Below, in pieces: positions 48,696 through 60,827 of a stretch of DNA of 64,000 nt. Position 1 is the first letter of the stretch, and every line of letters starts with the position of its first letter. The stretch spans positions 80,092-144,091 of the forward strand of contig NZ_SGWV01000012.1 in assembly GCF_004216565.1 (NCBI RefSeq), read 5' to 3'. The DNA comes from Sphaerotilus mobilis. GTDB taxonomy: Bacteria > Pseudomonadota > Gammaproteobacteria > Burkholderiales > Burkholderiaceae_C. Under the pieces are notes generated by a model. The model had not been told where the DNA came from, searched no databases, and saw only the letters and a list, made by a program, of their open reading frames with translations. The translations under genes and the position numbers were made by a program.

Positions 48696-49763
48696 GGCGC
48701 CTTCGGCCGCCTCCCCCTGATCGATCCAGTCCCCACCCCGCGCCTGCGGGGCGCTGCCGCATGGCCGTTCGTGACCTTCTGCTCGGAAGCCCCGTGCGGT
48801 CTCAGGGTCAACCCGCTTCCGGCCTCAACCCGATGGCTGCTCGGCCGATCCACAGATGGTCCCGCTTAAGTTGTGCTTGGGCTGTTAGATGGGGTCGGTG
48901 CCGGCGCGGGCGTACCCATTTGGGGCACCCGTTGGTGAACGCGTCAGAAGTGGGGCTTCCGGCTGAGCGTGGCTCTTGCCCAGGCCTCACGCAGGTGGAA
49001 GCCGCTCACCCCCATCGACTTTGCTTGATCGGGTTGCGGACGGGTGGGCGTCAACCCCCGACCTGAAGGATGCGGGTGCGCGTGAATGCGCGCTTGGAGA
49101 AGGATTTGCCACTTGGCGTGCGTCAGGGCGGGCAGCGATGACGTGGTGTTCGCTGGGCCTGCGGGCCCGAGCCGGGCGTGGCTGGGTTGCGTTCCCCCAT
49201 CGGACTTCGAGAAATGACCTGGATCAGTTTCTGATGCTTAGCACATGTTCTTAATGATGTCTGAACGACAGTGGTCGAGGTGCAACGAAAAACATCTCGT
49301 GAAGGTGGCCTATTGTGATTTCCGCACGGGGGATTTCGCGTTTTGCGCACGTCGGCAAATCTTGCAGTTCCGGAAAGATGGGCTTGTTTCCCACTATTTG
49401 AGGGGGTAAGGATCCTTCAGATGTGGAGCCTTCACGAAGCAACCGGCCAGTCGTGCATTTCGTCACGAATCCCGATTGGGTGGTGAGCGTTGAAAGTGGG
49501 GGAGGAGGCCCATGCAACCGGTCCCGGCTGGGGCCGGATCGGTGATTGCTGTCGATCAAGGTCACTTGTATTGTTCGGCTCATCGGACTTAAGAAGACTT
49601 ACTTAAGACCTCCTTTTCGTTGCATCCAAACGCAAGGATCTACGTAGATGAGGTGTGCTTCTGAAGCGCCGCTACGCACGAGGGACGGTGGCCTGTCGAG
49701 CCTGGATCGACACCACCGCGCAGCAAGACACAAGAGTCAACGATCGAATCGAAGGGAACTGCC
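48696..49763. promoter_or_regulatory. Long gene-free region upstream of the multicopper oxidase
   Basis: 1068 bases with no convincing gene. GC content falls over 49230-49700. The stretch 49588-49607 holds two CTTAAG sites about eight bases apart, each a palindrome, which could be an operator. A ribosome binding site (GAAGGGA) stands just before the oxidase ATG. The size suggests complex regulation or a decayed gene. Short frames here lack ribosome binding sites and family features. Confidence 0.45.
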
Positions 49764-52652
<2,889 letters not shown>

Positions 52653-52690
52653 TGGCGAACCCGATCGGCGCCTGAGCCCGATCGACCCCC

Positions 52691-52724
52691 CGCAGCGGAC
52701 GTCTCCCGGTGAGCGTCCGCTGCG
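52691..52724 (+). other. Strong intercistronic hairpin between oxidase and Sco-cytochrome genes
   Basis: A perfect eleven-base stem (CGCAGCGGACG with CGTCCGCTGCG) around a 12-base loop, 39 bases past the oxidase stop and 33 before the next start. No T run follows, so it probably tunes mRNA stability or lowers expression of the second gene relative to the first. Confidence 0.65.
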
Positions 52725-52756
52725 TCACTTCTGACGCAACTTCCCTCGACGACAGC

Positions 52757-53794
52757 ATGAACACCTGGATCCGGCGCTTCTCCTGGATGGGCGGCATCGC
52801 GCTGGCTGCCAGCGTGGTCACCTCGGTCGTGCTGACCCATGGCAACCCCGCGACCGCAGCCCCGGCGAAGGCGGCGGCCGCGCAGGCCGATGGCGACGAC
52901 GGCGGTCTGGCCTGGGGTGCCAACTACTTCCCCAACACCGTGCTGACCGACCAGTACGGTCGCAAGCACCGCTTCTTCCAGGACCTGGTCAAGGACAAGG
53001 TGGTGGGCATCAACACCTTCTTCACCAGCTGCTCGGCGGCCTGCGGGCTGGAGACGGCGCGCATGCGCGAGGTCCAGATGCTGCTCGGCGACCGGGTCGG
53101 CAAGGACGTGTTCTTCTACTCGATCACGATCGATCCGCTGACCGACACGCCCGAGGAGATGAAGAAGTACGCCGACCGCTACAACGTCGGCCCGGGCTGG
53201 CTGTTCCTGACCGGCAACGTCAAGGAGATCGAGCAGCTGCGCCGCAAGCTGGGCCTGTTCGACGACAACGACCTGAACAACCCCAACCCGAACGATCACC
53301 GCCTGCACACGGTCATCGGCAACCAGAAGACCGGCCGCTGGATGCGCGGCTCGCCGTTCGAGAACCCGACGATCACCGCCACGCAGATCGGCACCTGGCT
53401 GCACAACTACAAGCTGCCATCGGCCAAGGAGACCCGCTTCGAGCTGGCCCCGCAGATCCTGCGCAACCCGTCGTCCGGCGAGAAGCTGTTCCGCACCCGC
53501 TGCTCGTCGTGCCACTCGGTCAACGCCGCCGACCGCTCGGCGGCAGCCCAGAAGGTCGGCCCCGACCTCGAAGGCATCGGCAAGCGCCGCCCGCGCGCCT
53601 GGCTCGAACGCTGGGTCAAGGAGCCAGACCGCATGCTGGCCGACAAGGACCCGATCGCCCTGGCCGTCTACAACCAGTACAACAAGATCGCCATGCCCAA
53701 CCTGCGCCTGAGCAGCAAGGAAGTGGCCGAGGTGCTGGACTTCATCGACGAGGAAAGCGCCCTGCCGGCCGATGGCAAGCGCATCAAGCAGTAG
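52757..53794 (+). CDS. Sco1/SenC copper protein fused to a cytochrome c domain
   Basis: 345 residues. A signal/anchor near residues 9-33 is followed by a thioredoxin-fold Sco domain (about 60-215) with the copper pair in FFTSCSAACGLE (CxxxC) and the distal His in NDHRLHTVIG. The prolines usually seen beside the Cys pair are missing. Residues 235-335 form a mono-heme cytochrome c: heme motif CSSCHS and likely axial Met in KIAMPNLRLS. It directly follows the oxidase, so it may load copper into it or pass its electrons to the respiratory chain. Confidence 0.9.
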   Translation: MNTWIRRFSWMGGIALAASVVTSVVLTHGNPATAAPAKAAAAQADGDDGGLAWGANYFPNTVLTDQYGRKHRFFQDLVKDKVVGINTFFTSCSAACGLETARMREVQMLLGDRVGKDVFFYSITIDPLTDTPEEMKKYADRYNVGPGWLFLTGNVKEIEQLRRKLGLFDDNDLNNPNPNDHRLHTVIGNQKTGRWMRGSPFENPTITATQIGTWLHNYKLPSAKETRFELAPQILRNPSSGEKLFRTRCSSCHSVNAADRSAAAQKVGPDLEGIGKRRPRAWLERWVKEPDRMLADKDPIALAVYNQYNKIAMPNLRLSSKEVAEVLDFIDEESALPADGKRIKQ

Positions 53795-53912
53795 GGTGAC
53801 TGGTGCGAGTGGTGCGAGCCCGTGGCAACACGGGCGCGCATGACCCCTCCTCACGCCGCCCCAAGGGCCTCACGGCCCGTCGGAGCGTGGCCCGGCGCTT
53901 CTTTGAAGGACG

Positions 53913-53947
53913 AAAAAAAGCCCGAGTGAAGTTCACTCGGGCTTTTT
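53913..53947. terminator. Bidirectional rho-independent terminator
   Basis: AGCCCGAGTGAA pairs with TTCACTCGGGCT across a single-base centre, with seven A before and five T after, so it works on both strands. It ends the oxidase operon and shields it from the minus-strand island on the right. Confidence 0.92.
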
Positions 53948-54433
53948 GCGCTTAGGTGGTCCGTGGAGGACCTTGTGTTGGCCGGGGTCACTTGAACTTC
54001 CCTATGGGAACGGCGATTCGCCGGGCCGAGTTCCTGCAGAAGTTCCTGCATGGGCTCCGAGTGAGTCACACCCTGGGTGCCCTTGCGCCAATCCGTGTTG
54101 GTGGACCTTCGCCATCCCGCTGCGCCGCTCAGGTGTCCGACAAATGGCGGCAGTCTGCCTATCCTGCACTCACCTCCGAGCCCGGTCTCGACGTCGATTC
54201 CCCTGTCCGTCGCGGCAGACATTCGGAACAAGAGCGGAACAGAACCGGGACACATCCGGCACATAGGCGGACCGTATGCGGGAGCGCACTCTTGCCGGCA
54301 TGCAAATTCACCGGGGGCAACGGGGGCACGGGGGCAGCCGTTGCAAGTCATTGATTTACAAAGGAAAGTTTGCCCCCGGTTTTTGCCCCCGGCTGATCGG
54401 GCAGCGGGGGCAAGTTCCGGGGGCAGGAAGTCA
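53948..54433. other. Gene-free left flank of the island with GGGGGCA motif cluster
   Basis: No convincing gene. Between 54313 and 54427 the heptamer GGGGGCA or its complement TGCCCCC occurs at least seven times: three tight copies at 54313-54336, two inverted ones at 54371-54391, then two more direct copies. The first and second groups face each other across a short AT-rich spacer. It lies just past the last gene of the phage-like island, so it could hold an origin, a packaging or attachment site, or a terminator. Confidence 0.5.
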
Positions 54434-54784
54434 TCACCACATGGCCAGAAGCCGGGCCAGCGCCTCGCCCCGGTTCTCCTTGGCCTTCGACCTTTCCGGC
54501 GCGACGCCGTCGCCGGGCATGTAGAGATTCATTGGTCGTCGACTGCCGGGCACTGAGCGCTCGCCGACTTTTCCCAGTTCACCGGCCTCATGCATGTTCT
54601 CTACCGTCCTGCGCAACAACCGGCAGTCCGCAGGTGATGCGCGGCTGATCCCTTCGAGGCGATCGGCCAGGTCGTGCCACGTGAAGGGTCCGCCTTCTGC
54701 AGCCATCTGCCGCGCAGCCTGCATCACGGTGCGCCTGAACTCCGACTGTGGCCTGCCGCGCTTGTTCGCCTTCTGCATGGTCAT
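54434..54784 (-). CDS. Small island protein, possibly winged-helix
   Basis: 116 residues starting MTMQKANKRGRPQSEFRRT. A stretch FTWHDLADRLEGISRASPAD with LRRTVENMHEAGELGKVGE has the pattern of a winged-helix DNA-binding domain. The frame is open to 54919, but that part would span a strong hairpin at 54795-54817, so I start at 54784 (54778 is an alternative). Last gene of the island. Function unknown. Confidence 0.65.
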   Translation of the reverse strand: MTMQKANKRGRPQSEFRRTVMQAARQMAAEGGPFTWHDLADRLEGISRASPADCRLLRRTVENMHEAGELGKVGERSVPGSRRPMNLYMPGDGVAPERSKAKENRGEALARLLAMW

Positions 54785-54794
54785 CAACGACAAA

Positions 54795-54817
54795 GCCCGC
54801 CGGGGTTGCCGGCGGGC
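54795..54817 (-). terminator. Hairpin after the capsid gene
   Basis: A nine-base GC stem (GCCCGCCGG with CCGGCGGGC) with a short loop, followed on the minus strand by only three T. It may be a weak terminator downstream of the capsid gene, partly insulating the last island gene. Confidence 0.55.
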
Positions 54818-54992
54818 GGGTTGTGCAAACGCCCGCACGAGGCGGGCGATGGGTGCGGAGTTCAACCGGTAAGGAGCCCCGGCGGTGATCCGCTCCGCTG
54901 CCTCTTCCGTGGCAGCCACGCGATCCCATGGAAAGAGCGTCGTAGCTCGGCGGGCAGGTCTATGGGCCGCTCTCTCGACCCGCCGCGTCCGA

Positions 54993-56063
54993 TTAGGTCG
55001 CGCTGTGCTGGTAGACCTTCACCGCGGAGGTGTCGAGCAGGTTCCCGCCGGCCCGTGCGGTCGCCAGGAAGCCGACCTGGCCCGCACGCAAGAACGACGA
55101 GTCATCCATTCGGTGAAGCTCGACCTCTGCAACGTCGCGAACGACGTAGGAACTCAGGTTCCCGAACGCGATGGACTTGGCACTGGCGCCAGGCGAGGGC
55201 ATGTCGTTATTGATGTAGACGGGGTATCCCAGCAAGTAGCCGTGATGCCGGCCCACATCTCGGGACCGGTCTTCATAGGTGGGCAGCCACAGGGGCCTGC
55301 CGTTGCTGTCCTTCAGCTTCCGGATCACCTTGCGCGTCGTCTGGTTGAACATCCAGCCGGGCGCCATCGCAGCGGGGTTGTCGGAACTGGCGTCGGGCAT
55401 CTCCAGCGAGCCTTCGTCGACCGAGTCGACCAGGTCGACCAGGTCGTCGTAGGTGACCGTCAGCGTCTGGCCAGTGGTGCCAGTCTTGCCGACAGCCGCA
55501 GCGGTCACCAGGCCGGTAGGCTCAGTCGTGCCGTTGCCGGTGGTGAACTGCAGGTTCTGGACGCGGCCGATGCGGGCGCGCGCCCGGGCCATCACGTAGG
55601 ACACGATGTCGAAGGCGGCGTCCTGCACCAGCTCGATGGGCACGGTGAACACCTTCGAGCCGACCTTGTGGGCATTGAGCGAACGGCCGAAGAAGGTCAT
55701 GTCCAACGACGTCGACGAAGCGTTCTGCGCCAGGGCCTCGCCAACCTCTGCCGTGCCGTCCGTCCCGGGGTAGCTCAAGGCTGCCCCGTTCTCGGTGCTG
55801 ATCGGCGTGGCGACCTGTCGCATCCAGCCGTAGCCCTTCATCGTGTCCACGAACTGCTGCGCGACAGCCGGCGCGACGAGATAGCCGCCTTCGCCGGGCG
55901 TGGTCGTGCTCATCGCCGCCCAGACGCGCGTCTTGTCGATCTGATCCATCGCGCCGGCAGACTTGCGCAGAAAGGTATCGAGGCCCGCATGCTGCGCGGC
56001 CGACAGTTTTGGGAATCGGGCTGCGTGAACAGCAGCGTACAGATAGTGCAAGTTATTCGACAT
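54993..56063 (-). CDS. HK97-type phage major capsid protein
   Basis: 356 residues. The HK97-fold stretches are visible: TTTPGEGGYLVAPAVAQQFVD at the start of the shell domain, MTFFGRSLNAHKVGSKVF, and GHHGYLLGYPVYINNDMPSP near the end. ATG at 56063 has a clear GGAG site five bases upstream. The frame is also open to an ATG at 56243, which would add 60 Ser/Pro-rich residues and give a delta-domain length more like HK97 itself, though no ribosome binding site is seen there. It stands alone with no portal, protease or terminase beside it. Confidence 0.88.
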   Translation of the reverse strand: MSNNLHYLYAAVHAARFPKLSAAQHAGLDTFLRKSAGAMDQIDKTRVWAAMSTTTPGEGGYLVAPAVAQQFVDTMKGYGWMRQVATPISTENGAALSYPGTDGTAEVGEALAQNASSTSLDMTFFGRSLNAHKVGSKVFTVPIELVQDAAFDIVSYVMARARARIGRVQNLQFTTGNGTTEPTGLVTAAAVGKTGTTGQTLTVTYDDLVDLVDSVDEGSLEMPDASSDNPAAMAPGWMFNQTTRKVIRKLKDSNGRPLWLPTYEDRSRDVGRHHGYLLGYPVYINNDMPSPGASAKSIAFGNLSSYVVRDVAEVELHRMDDSSFLRAGQVGFLATARAGGNLLDTSAVKVYQHSAT

Positions 56064-56271
56064 ATTGACTCCAGTGGACTCCGGTTGGACAGATTGAGCC
56101 GATGCAACAGTTTTGGTCGACGCGGCGGGCCTTGGTGCTTGGTGGGTAGACGAGGTTTGAACGGATGAACTCGGGGCCTTGCGGTAGGGTTTCCCACGCG
56201 GAGCCGTCGCCGCAGCCCATAGGTCATCAAGTGGATTCGTCATGGTTAAAGCGATGGCTTGGTTTGACGAG

Positions 56272-56856
56272 CTATTGAGGGCCGATATACGCCTTGATGT
56301 CCCGGACTCGATAGAAGAGGTGGGAACCTGAGTTGTCGTTGACCCGGCCCATGAGGCGCGAATAAGCGGTTTCATTGAATCTTGCTTCGACACCCGTAGC
56401 CTCGACCTGGCGGAACATCGCGGCCTCTTCTTCCACGATCGCATCCAGGGCGATCAGGGCGTCGAGGTATCGGCGCATCAGCGCCTTGTGGGCCGGCGAC
56501 AGTTCCTTCACCACGCACGCGCGGTGCTCGCCTTCGACCTGCTGCGCGCGTGCGGTCTGTCGCTCGATCGCCTGCCTGAGCGAGCGTTCATGAACGCGCA
56601 GGGTTGCCAGCTCGTCGAGCAGGTCGCCGGAAAACACGGTCGGAACCTGCAGCTTTCCCGTCGCGGCGTAGTTCATGGCGTCATGAACGCTCGGCTCATT
56701 GGACGGCGCCGGCTGCTTCGACGCGAGGATCATTTCGATCTCGCTTTTCCGCGTTTGGATCTTGAAGAGCGCGTCGTTCAGTTCCGAGAGGCTCTGGCGG
56801 ACCTCGATGAATGCTGGGTTGTCGGCGAGTTTCTGAAGCAGCGGCTTCGAAGCCAT
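56272..56856 (-). CDS. Island protein of unknown function, coiled coil
   Basis: 194 residues. It is largely helical with heptad-like patterns over about residues 10-150 (LSELNDALFKIQTRKSEIEM; ERQTARAQQVEGEHRA). The C-terminus is LFYRVRDIKAYIGPQ. AGGA site seven bases before the ATG. It lies between the capsid gene and the primase block, where a scaffold-like, decoration or size-setting protein could be, but nothing in the sequence proves that. Confidence 0.7.
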   Translation of the reverse strand: MASKPLLQKLADNPAFIEVRQSLSELNDALFKIQTRKSEIEMILASKQPAPSNEPSVHDAMNYAATGKLQVPTVFSGDLLDELATLRVHERSLRQAIERQTARAQQVEGEHRACVVKELSPAHKALMRRYLDALIALDAIVEEEAAMFRQVEATGVEARFNETAYSRLMGRVNDNSGSHLFYRVRDIKAYIGPQ

Positions 56857-56905
56857 GGGTGGTCCTTTGCGGCAGTCGTTGATCGGCGCCTGGTGGCGCG
56901 ACGGT

Positions 56906-57451
56906 TCAGACTGTGCTGGTGTCGATGGCTTGCCGGTACGCGGCTTTCAGACCTTGCTTGCGGACGCTCCCGCCAAGCGCGAGCATGGATCGGCGCCACT
57001 GCGCCACGTTGACGAAGCCTTGCGCCAGGGCCTGGTAGTACAGCCGTTCGACGCCTCCGGGGCTCAGGCCCTCCCGATTCAGGGTCAGGCTGACGTCGGT
57101 GAAGAGGTGCTCTCTACGGATCCCCCGGCCCGGGTGCTCGACCGCCAGGCGCCACACCTCTGAATGCACCTGCCGCACCAATGCGAGATGGCGTCTCACG
57201 CTGGCCAGCCGCGTACGCTTGGGCCATGGTCGACCGAAGGCATCGTCCCAGCTCGCCACATGCGCATCGGCAACCAGGTGATGCCGACGCACGAACTCTT
57301 GGGCAAGCCAGTCGGGAGGCGCGACGCGATGCAGAAGGCAGAGCTTCACACCCTGCATCACGGCCAGGCCGTCGGCCGCACCTTCGCACCGCAGACGCAG
57401 CGCCTCGACCTGGCGCAGCGCGCGTGCTTGCTGATCACCCGCGTCGTTCAT
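56906..57451 (-). CDS. Island protein of unknown function
   Basis: 181 residues, rich in Arg, Leu and Trp, starting four bases after the primase stop. The central part, LVADAHVASWDDAFGRPWPK then LASVRRHLALVRQVHSEVWRL, is helical and basic. I recognise no family. The close spacing to the primase suggests a role in replication or its control. Confidence 0.7.
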   Translation of the reverse strand: MNDAGDQQARALRQVEALRLRCEGAADGLAVMQGVKLCLLHRVAPPDWLAQEFVRRHHLVADAHVASWDDAFGRPWPKRTRLASVRRHLALVRQVHSEVWRLAVEHPGRGIRREHLFTDVSLTLNREGLSPGGVERLYYQALAQGFVNVAQWRRSMLALGGSVRKQGLKAAYRQAIDTSTV

Positions 57452-57455
57452 GGCC

Positions 57456-60400
57456 TCAGTCGGCCTCGCCTTCGAAGATCGACGGCAGGATGTGGAAGAC
57501 CCGCGAGTTCCCGATGCCAGGCAAGCGCGGCTTGCAGGTGTAGCGGTCGCGGTCGTGCTTGAGGTACCCAGCCTCCTTCAGTACCCGCGCGACGAAGTTC
57601 GCATCGAGGCCCTTGCAGACGTCTGCATTGAAGGTCTCTGGGAACACGAAGAACTCGACCAGGCCGGGGTCTGCGGTCTTCTGCCCGAGTGGCGCGCGTG
57701 CGTCGCTGTAGTCGGTCGCGCTGTCGAACTTGATGGGGTTGCCGTCCTCGTCGACGATGCGCTTGAAGCCGGCCCGAAGCGCGGTGTTCGGCTTGTGGTC
57801 GTCCATCGCCCGATGCCACCAGGTGAACAGCGCATCGCCGTTCTTTTCGAGGAACGCGCGCACCTGGCGCAGTGCCTCGGCTCGCTCGCTGTTGCCGAAG
57901 CCGGCCGGCCGCGCGAGCACCCAGGACAGGAAGCACTTCCGCACGCCGTCGGTGACGGCACCTTCAGGCCAGCCCGTGAGCCCGACCCGAGTTGCCAGCT
58001 CGCCAGCGGCGGCCACCAGGGCGAAGCGCCGGCCAGCTCGCTGGACCTGTCCGTCTGCGGTGTCGGGCACGAACGCTTGTGCGATGCGGTCGACATCGCT
58101 GCGCAGTTGCTGGTGGAACTCGCCGGCATGTTCGGTCAGCCATTCGAGCCAGGCCCGGCCCAGCGTGCCGTGCGTCGTCTCGCAGGCCTTGGCCAGGTGC
58201 AGCGCCAGGGCCGCGCCGCCCTCGTGGTCGTGCACGGTGTCGAACAGACCCAGGCCGGCGCCTGCGTCGGCGGGCATGTCGACCATCCGCAGTTCCTGGC
58301 CGGCGCGGATGCGCTTGCCGGCCTCTGCCATGTGCTGCGCAAGCGGGATCTCGCCGGCTGACAGCCACAGCAGACGCCAGCTCAGGCGCGGCCTGGCGCC
58401 CCCGTTGCGGCCAGCGCGCGCCTTGCCTTGCCCGTTGGCCAGCATGTAGGCGGACTCTCCGGCCACCTTCGCATCGATCTGGCCCAGCTCGTCGAGCACC
58501 AGCAGCACGTCCGAATGCTGCGCGGCTTGCGCCTCCAGGCCGTTGTCCGTTGCGCGCCAGCGCTGCAGGTAGTCGCGACCACCCCAGACGGACGCGGCCA
58601 CACGCAAGGCCGTGGTCTTGCCGCAGCTCGAATCGCCGCGCAGGTGGAAGCCGCCGGACTCGGCACCCGAGAGCCAGGCCAGCACCGGCCCGGCCAGCGC
58701 CGCCGAAGCCGCGAATAGAAGCCGGCTGTTCCCGATGCAGTACCGGCCGATCCGATCCTGCCATTGCGCCAGGCTGCCGCGCCGCGTGAAGGTGTCCTCC
58801 ATCGGCGCATCGCTGTGGAACATCAGGCGCTCGACAGGCGTGTCTTCGGCCTCGATGTCCGAAGCGGTCAGCGTCTCGCGTGGCAGGACGTAGGCCTTGC
58901 CCTGCCAGCCGACGCGATCGACCAGGCGCACGCGGTCGGCAGGCCGGCGGCTCTGCAGGTACTCGGTCAACCAGCGCCGCCGGTTGCCGTCGGTCGGCGC
59001 ATGGAAGCCCATGTCCAGCAGCTCGCGCCGGTACTCGGCACCGTCGCCGGCCAGCATGGTCAAGGGCATGAGCCAGCGTCGGCCACGCCCGAAGGCGGTG
59101 TCGAACTCCAGCAGCAGCGCGCCGCCCTTGTCGTGCATGTCCCGCGCCAGGGCCAGGACATCGAGGCGGTCGCACACGCGGCGTGCGCCGCTGGTGGTGC
59201 CGTCGTCGCTGGCCGGGGGCGTGAACCACACGCCCGAGTCATCGCAGCGGAAGCGGTCGAAGCCGCTGGCATCGATGCCGGCCATGTCGCCTTCCTCGGG
59301 CGCACGCGATCGGCGAGCTTTGGAGCCCTTGCGAGGTGGAGTTGATGCCTGGGCATCACCCGCCGGGCGTTCGTCGACTGGCGGGCCGGGATCGTCGGTT
59401 GGTGCGGGATCCGCTTCAGCCGGACCGATCGAAGACGCCAGGCGCGCCGCCGCGATCGCGGCTTCGACCAGGTCGCGCACTGCGTCGGCGCCGGCATGCA
59501 TGGCCAGGTCGTTGAAGTCGCTGCCGCCGTCGGGCAGTCCAACGGGGAACACGCTGGCGGTCGGCCCGGTGGCGGTCGCACCGGCGCGCACCGCTGCAGC
59601 GGCCTTGACCCGACCGGGGTTCGTGCCCGTGCGGGCTTCCGTGTCCTTGTCGTCGTCGCCACAGACCAGCAGCAGAGCGGCCGGGAACATGCCCCGAAAC
59701 GCGACGGCGCAGGGCTTGAGGTTGCCAGCGTCGAAGCACACCGCGACAGGCTTGCCGGTCGACTCGTACAGGCTGGCGGCGGTCGCGTAGCCCTCCGCAA
59801 GCAACAGCACTGCAGGGGCTTTGCAGACGCCTGCATCGTCGGCTTGACCATCAGGCCACCCGATCAGGTGGAACAGGCCCGACTTCCGACCCGAAGGCAG
59901 GAAGCGCTTTTCGGGTTCGTTGGCCGTGCGCCTGGCGGCGATGCGCTGCAGGTTGTGCAGCTCGCCGGCCGCATCGCACAAGGGCACCAGCAGCGTCCCG
60001 TTCGGCATGAAGCGCACGCCGTGAGCCTGCACACCCTTGCGAGCCAGGTAGGGGCTTTCGCCCGTCTCGCTGGCCTCCGCCCATTCCTTCCGGGCGGTCC
60101 TGGCGGTGCGATCGGCTCGCTCTCGGTACTGCGCCTCCTCGACCTGGCGCTTGCGCTCCCGCTCCGCTGCAGCGGCAGCCAGCGCGGCGGGATCGGGCAT
60201 GGGTGCATCGGCGTCCAGCTCGGGGAACCGGAAGCCGCGGTCCTTCGCCATGCCGAACAGCGTGCCGACCTTGACCGGCCCTCGCTTGCGGGCGCTCTTC
60301 CAGGTCGCTCGATCCTCGTTCGCGTCGGCTGTGCTGCGCCTGGCGGCCCATTCCAGCCACAGGTCGACGCCTGCATCCCCGATGCCATCGAACACCGCGA

Positions 60401-60512
60401 ACGCCACGCGGGCGCGCTCATCGTGGCCGATGTCGGGCGGGATGAACGACAGGGCATCACGCACCAGGTCGGCGGTGATCTCGCGGGCGCCCTGGCGGCG
60501 CCCGGCTCTCAT
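57456..60512 (-). CDS. Phage-satellite primase-helicase (PriCT, Toprim, DUF927-like ATPase)
   Basis: 1018 residues. The N-terminal part is PriCT-2-like (ALSFIPPDIGHDERARVAFA). A Toprim-like region lies near residues 225-345 with LLAEGYATAASLYE and LLVCGDDDKD, followed by a linker with acidic and basic residues. The C-terminal half is a DUF927-type helicase: Walker A GDSSCGKTTALRV near residue 630 and Walker B VLLVLDELGQ near 670. It would prime and unwind the excised element's DNA. Its ATG overlaps the stop of a 29-residue gene. Confidence 0.88.
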   Translation of the reverse strand: MRAGRRQGAREITADLVRDALSFIPPDIGHDERARVAFAVFDGIGDAGVDLWLEWAARRSTADANEDRATWKSARKRGPVKVGTLFGMAKDRGFRFPELDADAPMPDPAALAAAAAERERKRQVEEAQYRERADRTARTARKEWAEASETGESPYLARKGVQAHGVRFMPNGTLLVPLCDAAGELHNLQRIAARRTANEPEKRFLPSGRKSGLFHLIGWPDGQADDAGVCKAPAVLLLAEGYATAASLYESTGKPVAVCFDAGNLKPCAVAFRGMFPAALLLVCGDDDKDTEARTGTNPGRVKAAAAVRAGATATGPTASVFPVGLPDGGSDFNDLAMHAGADAVRDLVEAAIAAARLASSIGPAEADPAPTDDPGPPVDERPAGDAQASTPPRKGSKARRSRAPEEGDMAGIDASGFDRFRCDDSGVWFTPPASDDGTTSGARRVCDRLDVLALARDMHDKGGALLLEFDTAFGRGRRWLMPLTMLAGDGAEYRRELLDMGFHAPTDGNRRRWLTEYLQSRRPADRVRLVDRVGWQGKAYVLPRETLTASDIEAEDTPVERLMFHSDAPMEDTFTRRGSLAQWQDRIGRYCIGNSRLLFAASAALAGPVLAWLSGAESGGFHLRGDSSCGKTTALRVAASVWGGRDYLQRWRATDNGLEAQAAQHSDVLLVLDELGQIDAKVAGESAYMLANGQGKARAGRNGGARPRLSWRLLWLSAGEIPLAQHMAEAGKRIRAGQELRMVDMPADAGAGLGLFDTVHDHEGGAALALHLAKACETTHGTLGRAWLEWLTEHAGEFHQQLRSDVDRIAQAFVPDTADGQVQRAGRRFALVAAAGELATRVGLTGWPEGAVTDGVRKCFLSWVLARPAGFGNSERAEALRQVRAFLEKNGDALFTWWHRAMDDHKPNTALRAGFKRIVDEDGNPIKFDSATDYSDARAPLGQKTADPGLVEFFVFPETFNADVCKGLDANFVARVLKEAGYLKHDRDRYTCKPRLPGIGNSRVFHILPSIFEGEAD

Positions 60513-60598
60513 GTGCGCGCCTTTCGGGGAGCAGCCCCCAGCGCACTGGATAATGCGGCAGCTCGACCGGCGGCGCCGGCCTTGTTCATGTTGGACAT
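60509..60598 (-). CDS. 29-residue micro-protein coupled to the primase
   Basis: Starts MSNMNKAGAAGRAAALSS and ends APRKART. The ATG lies one base after the stop of the 74-residue gene, with AGGGAA upstream as a ribosome binding site, and its TGA overlaps the primase ATG. It is short, Ala- and Arg-rich and basic. It may act only as a coupler for primase translation. Whether the peptide has a role of its own is unknown. Confidence 0.5.
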   Translation of the reverse strand: MSNMNKAGAAGRAAALSSALGAAPRKART

Positions 60599-60599
60599 A

Positions 60600-60824
60600 T
60601 CAGGTTCCCTGAATCGGGTTGTGGGTCGTCGCGGCAGGCCGGTGCGTGGCCTGCCATTCGTCGAGCGCCTGCACGAGATGCAGCGCATCGGCCCGCAGGC
60701 CGATCAGGTCGGCCTGGCTCAGCGTCATCAGCTCAAGCGAGCCATCTGCAGCGAGGCCATGCAGTTCGCGGGTCAGCGGTCGCCAGAGGCGTAAGGTCTT
60801 CATCAGCGGGGTGTGGTTGCGCAT
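60600..60824 (-). CDS. Small island protein of unknown function
   Basis: 74 residues, starting MRNHTPLMKTLRLWRPLTRE, with a helical middle (LMTLSQADLIGLRADALHLVQALDEWQ read in two parts). It begins three bases after the stop of the gene before it and ends one base before the micro-gene. No family recognised. Confidence 0.6.
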   Translation of the reverse strand: MRNHTPLMKTLRLWRPLTRELHGLAADGSLELMTLSQADLIGLRADALHLVQALDEWQATHRPAATTHNPIQGT

Positions 60825-60827
60825 CGC

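Noticed and set aside
48761..49583. Open frames of 90-110 codons in the region before the oxidase
   Set aside because: Composition is not protein-like, no ribosome binding sites, and frames on both strands overlap.
53948..54433. Search for a tRNA or tmRNA end that could serve as the island's attachment site
   Set aside because: I found no cloverleaf-like sequence or CCA end in this flank. The left boundary stays undefined.
57964..59229. A 421-codon open frame in a second minus-strand reading
   Set aside because: It overlaps the primase-helicase gene fully in another frame, is Arg/Ala-rich without motifs, and the primase frame carries intact Walker motifs.
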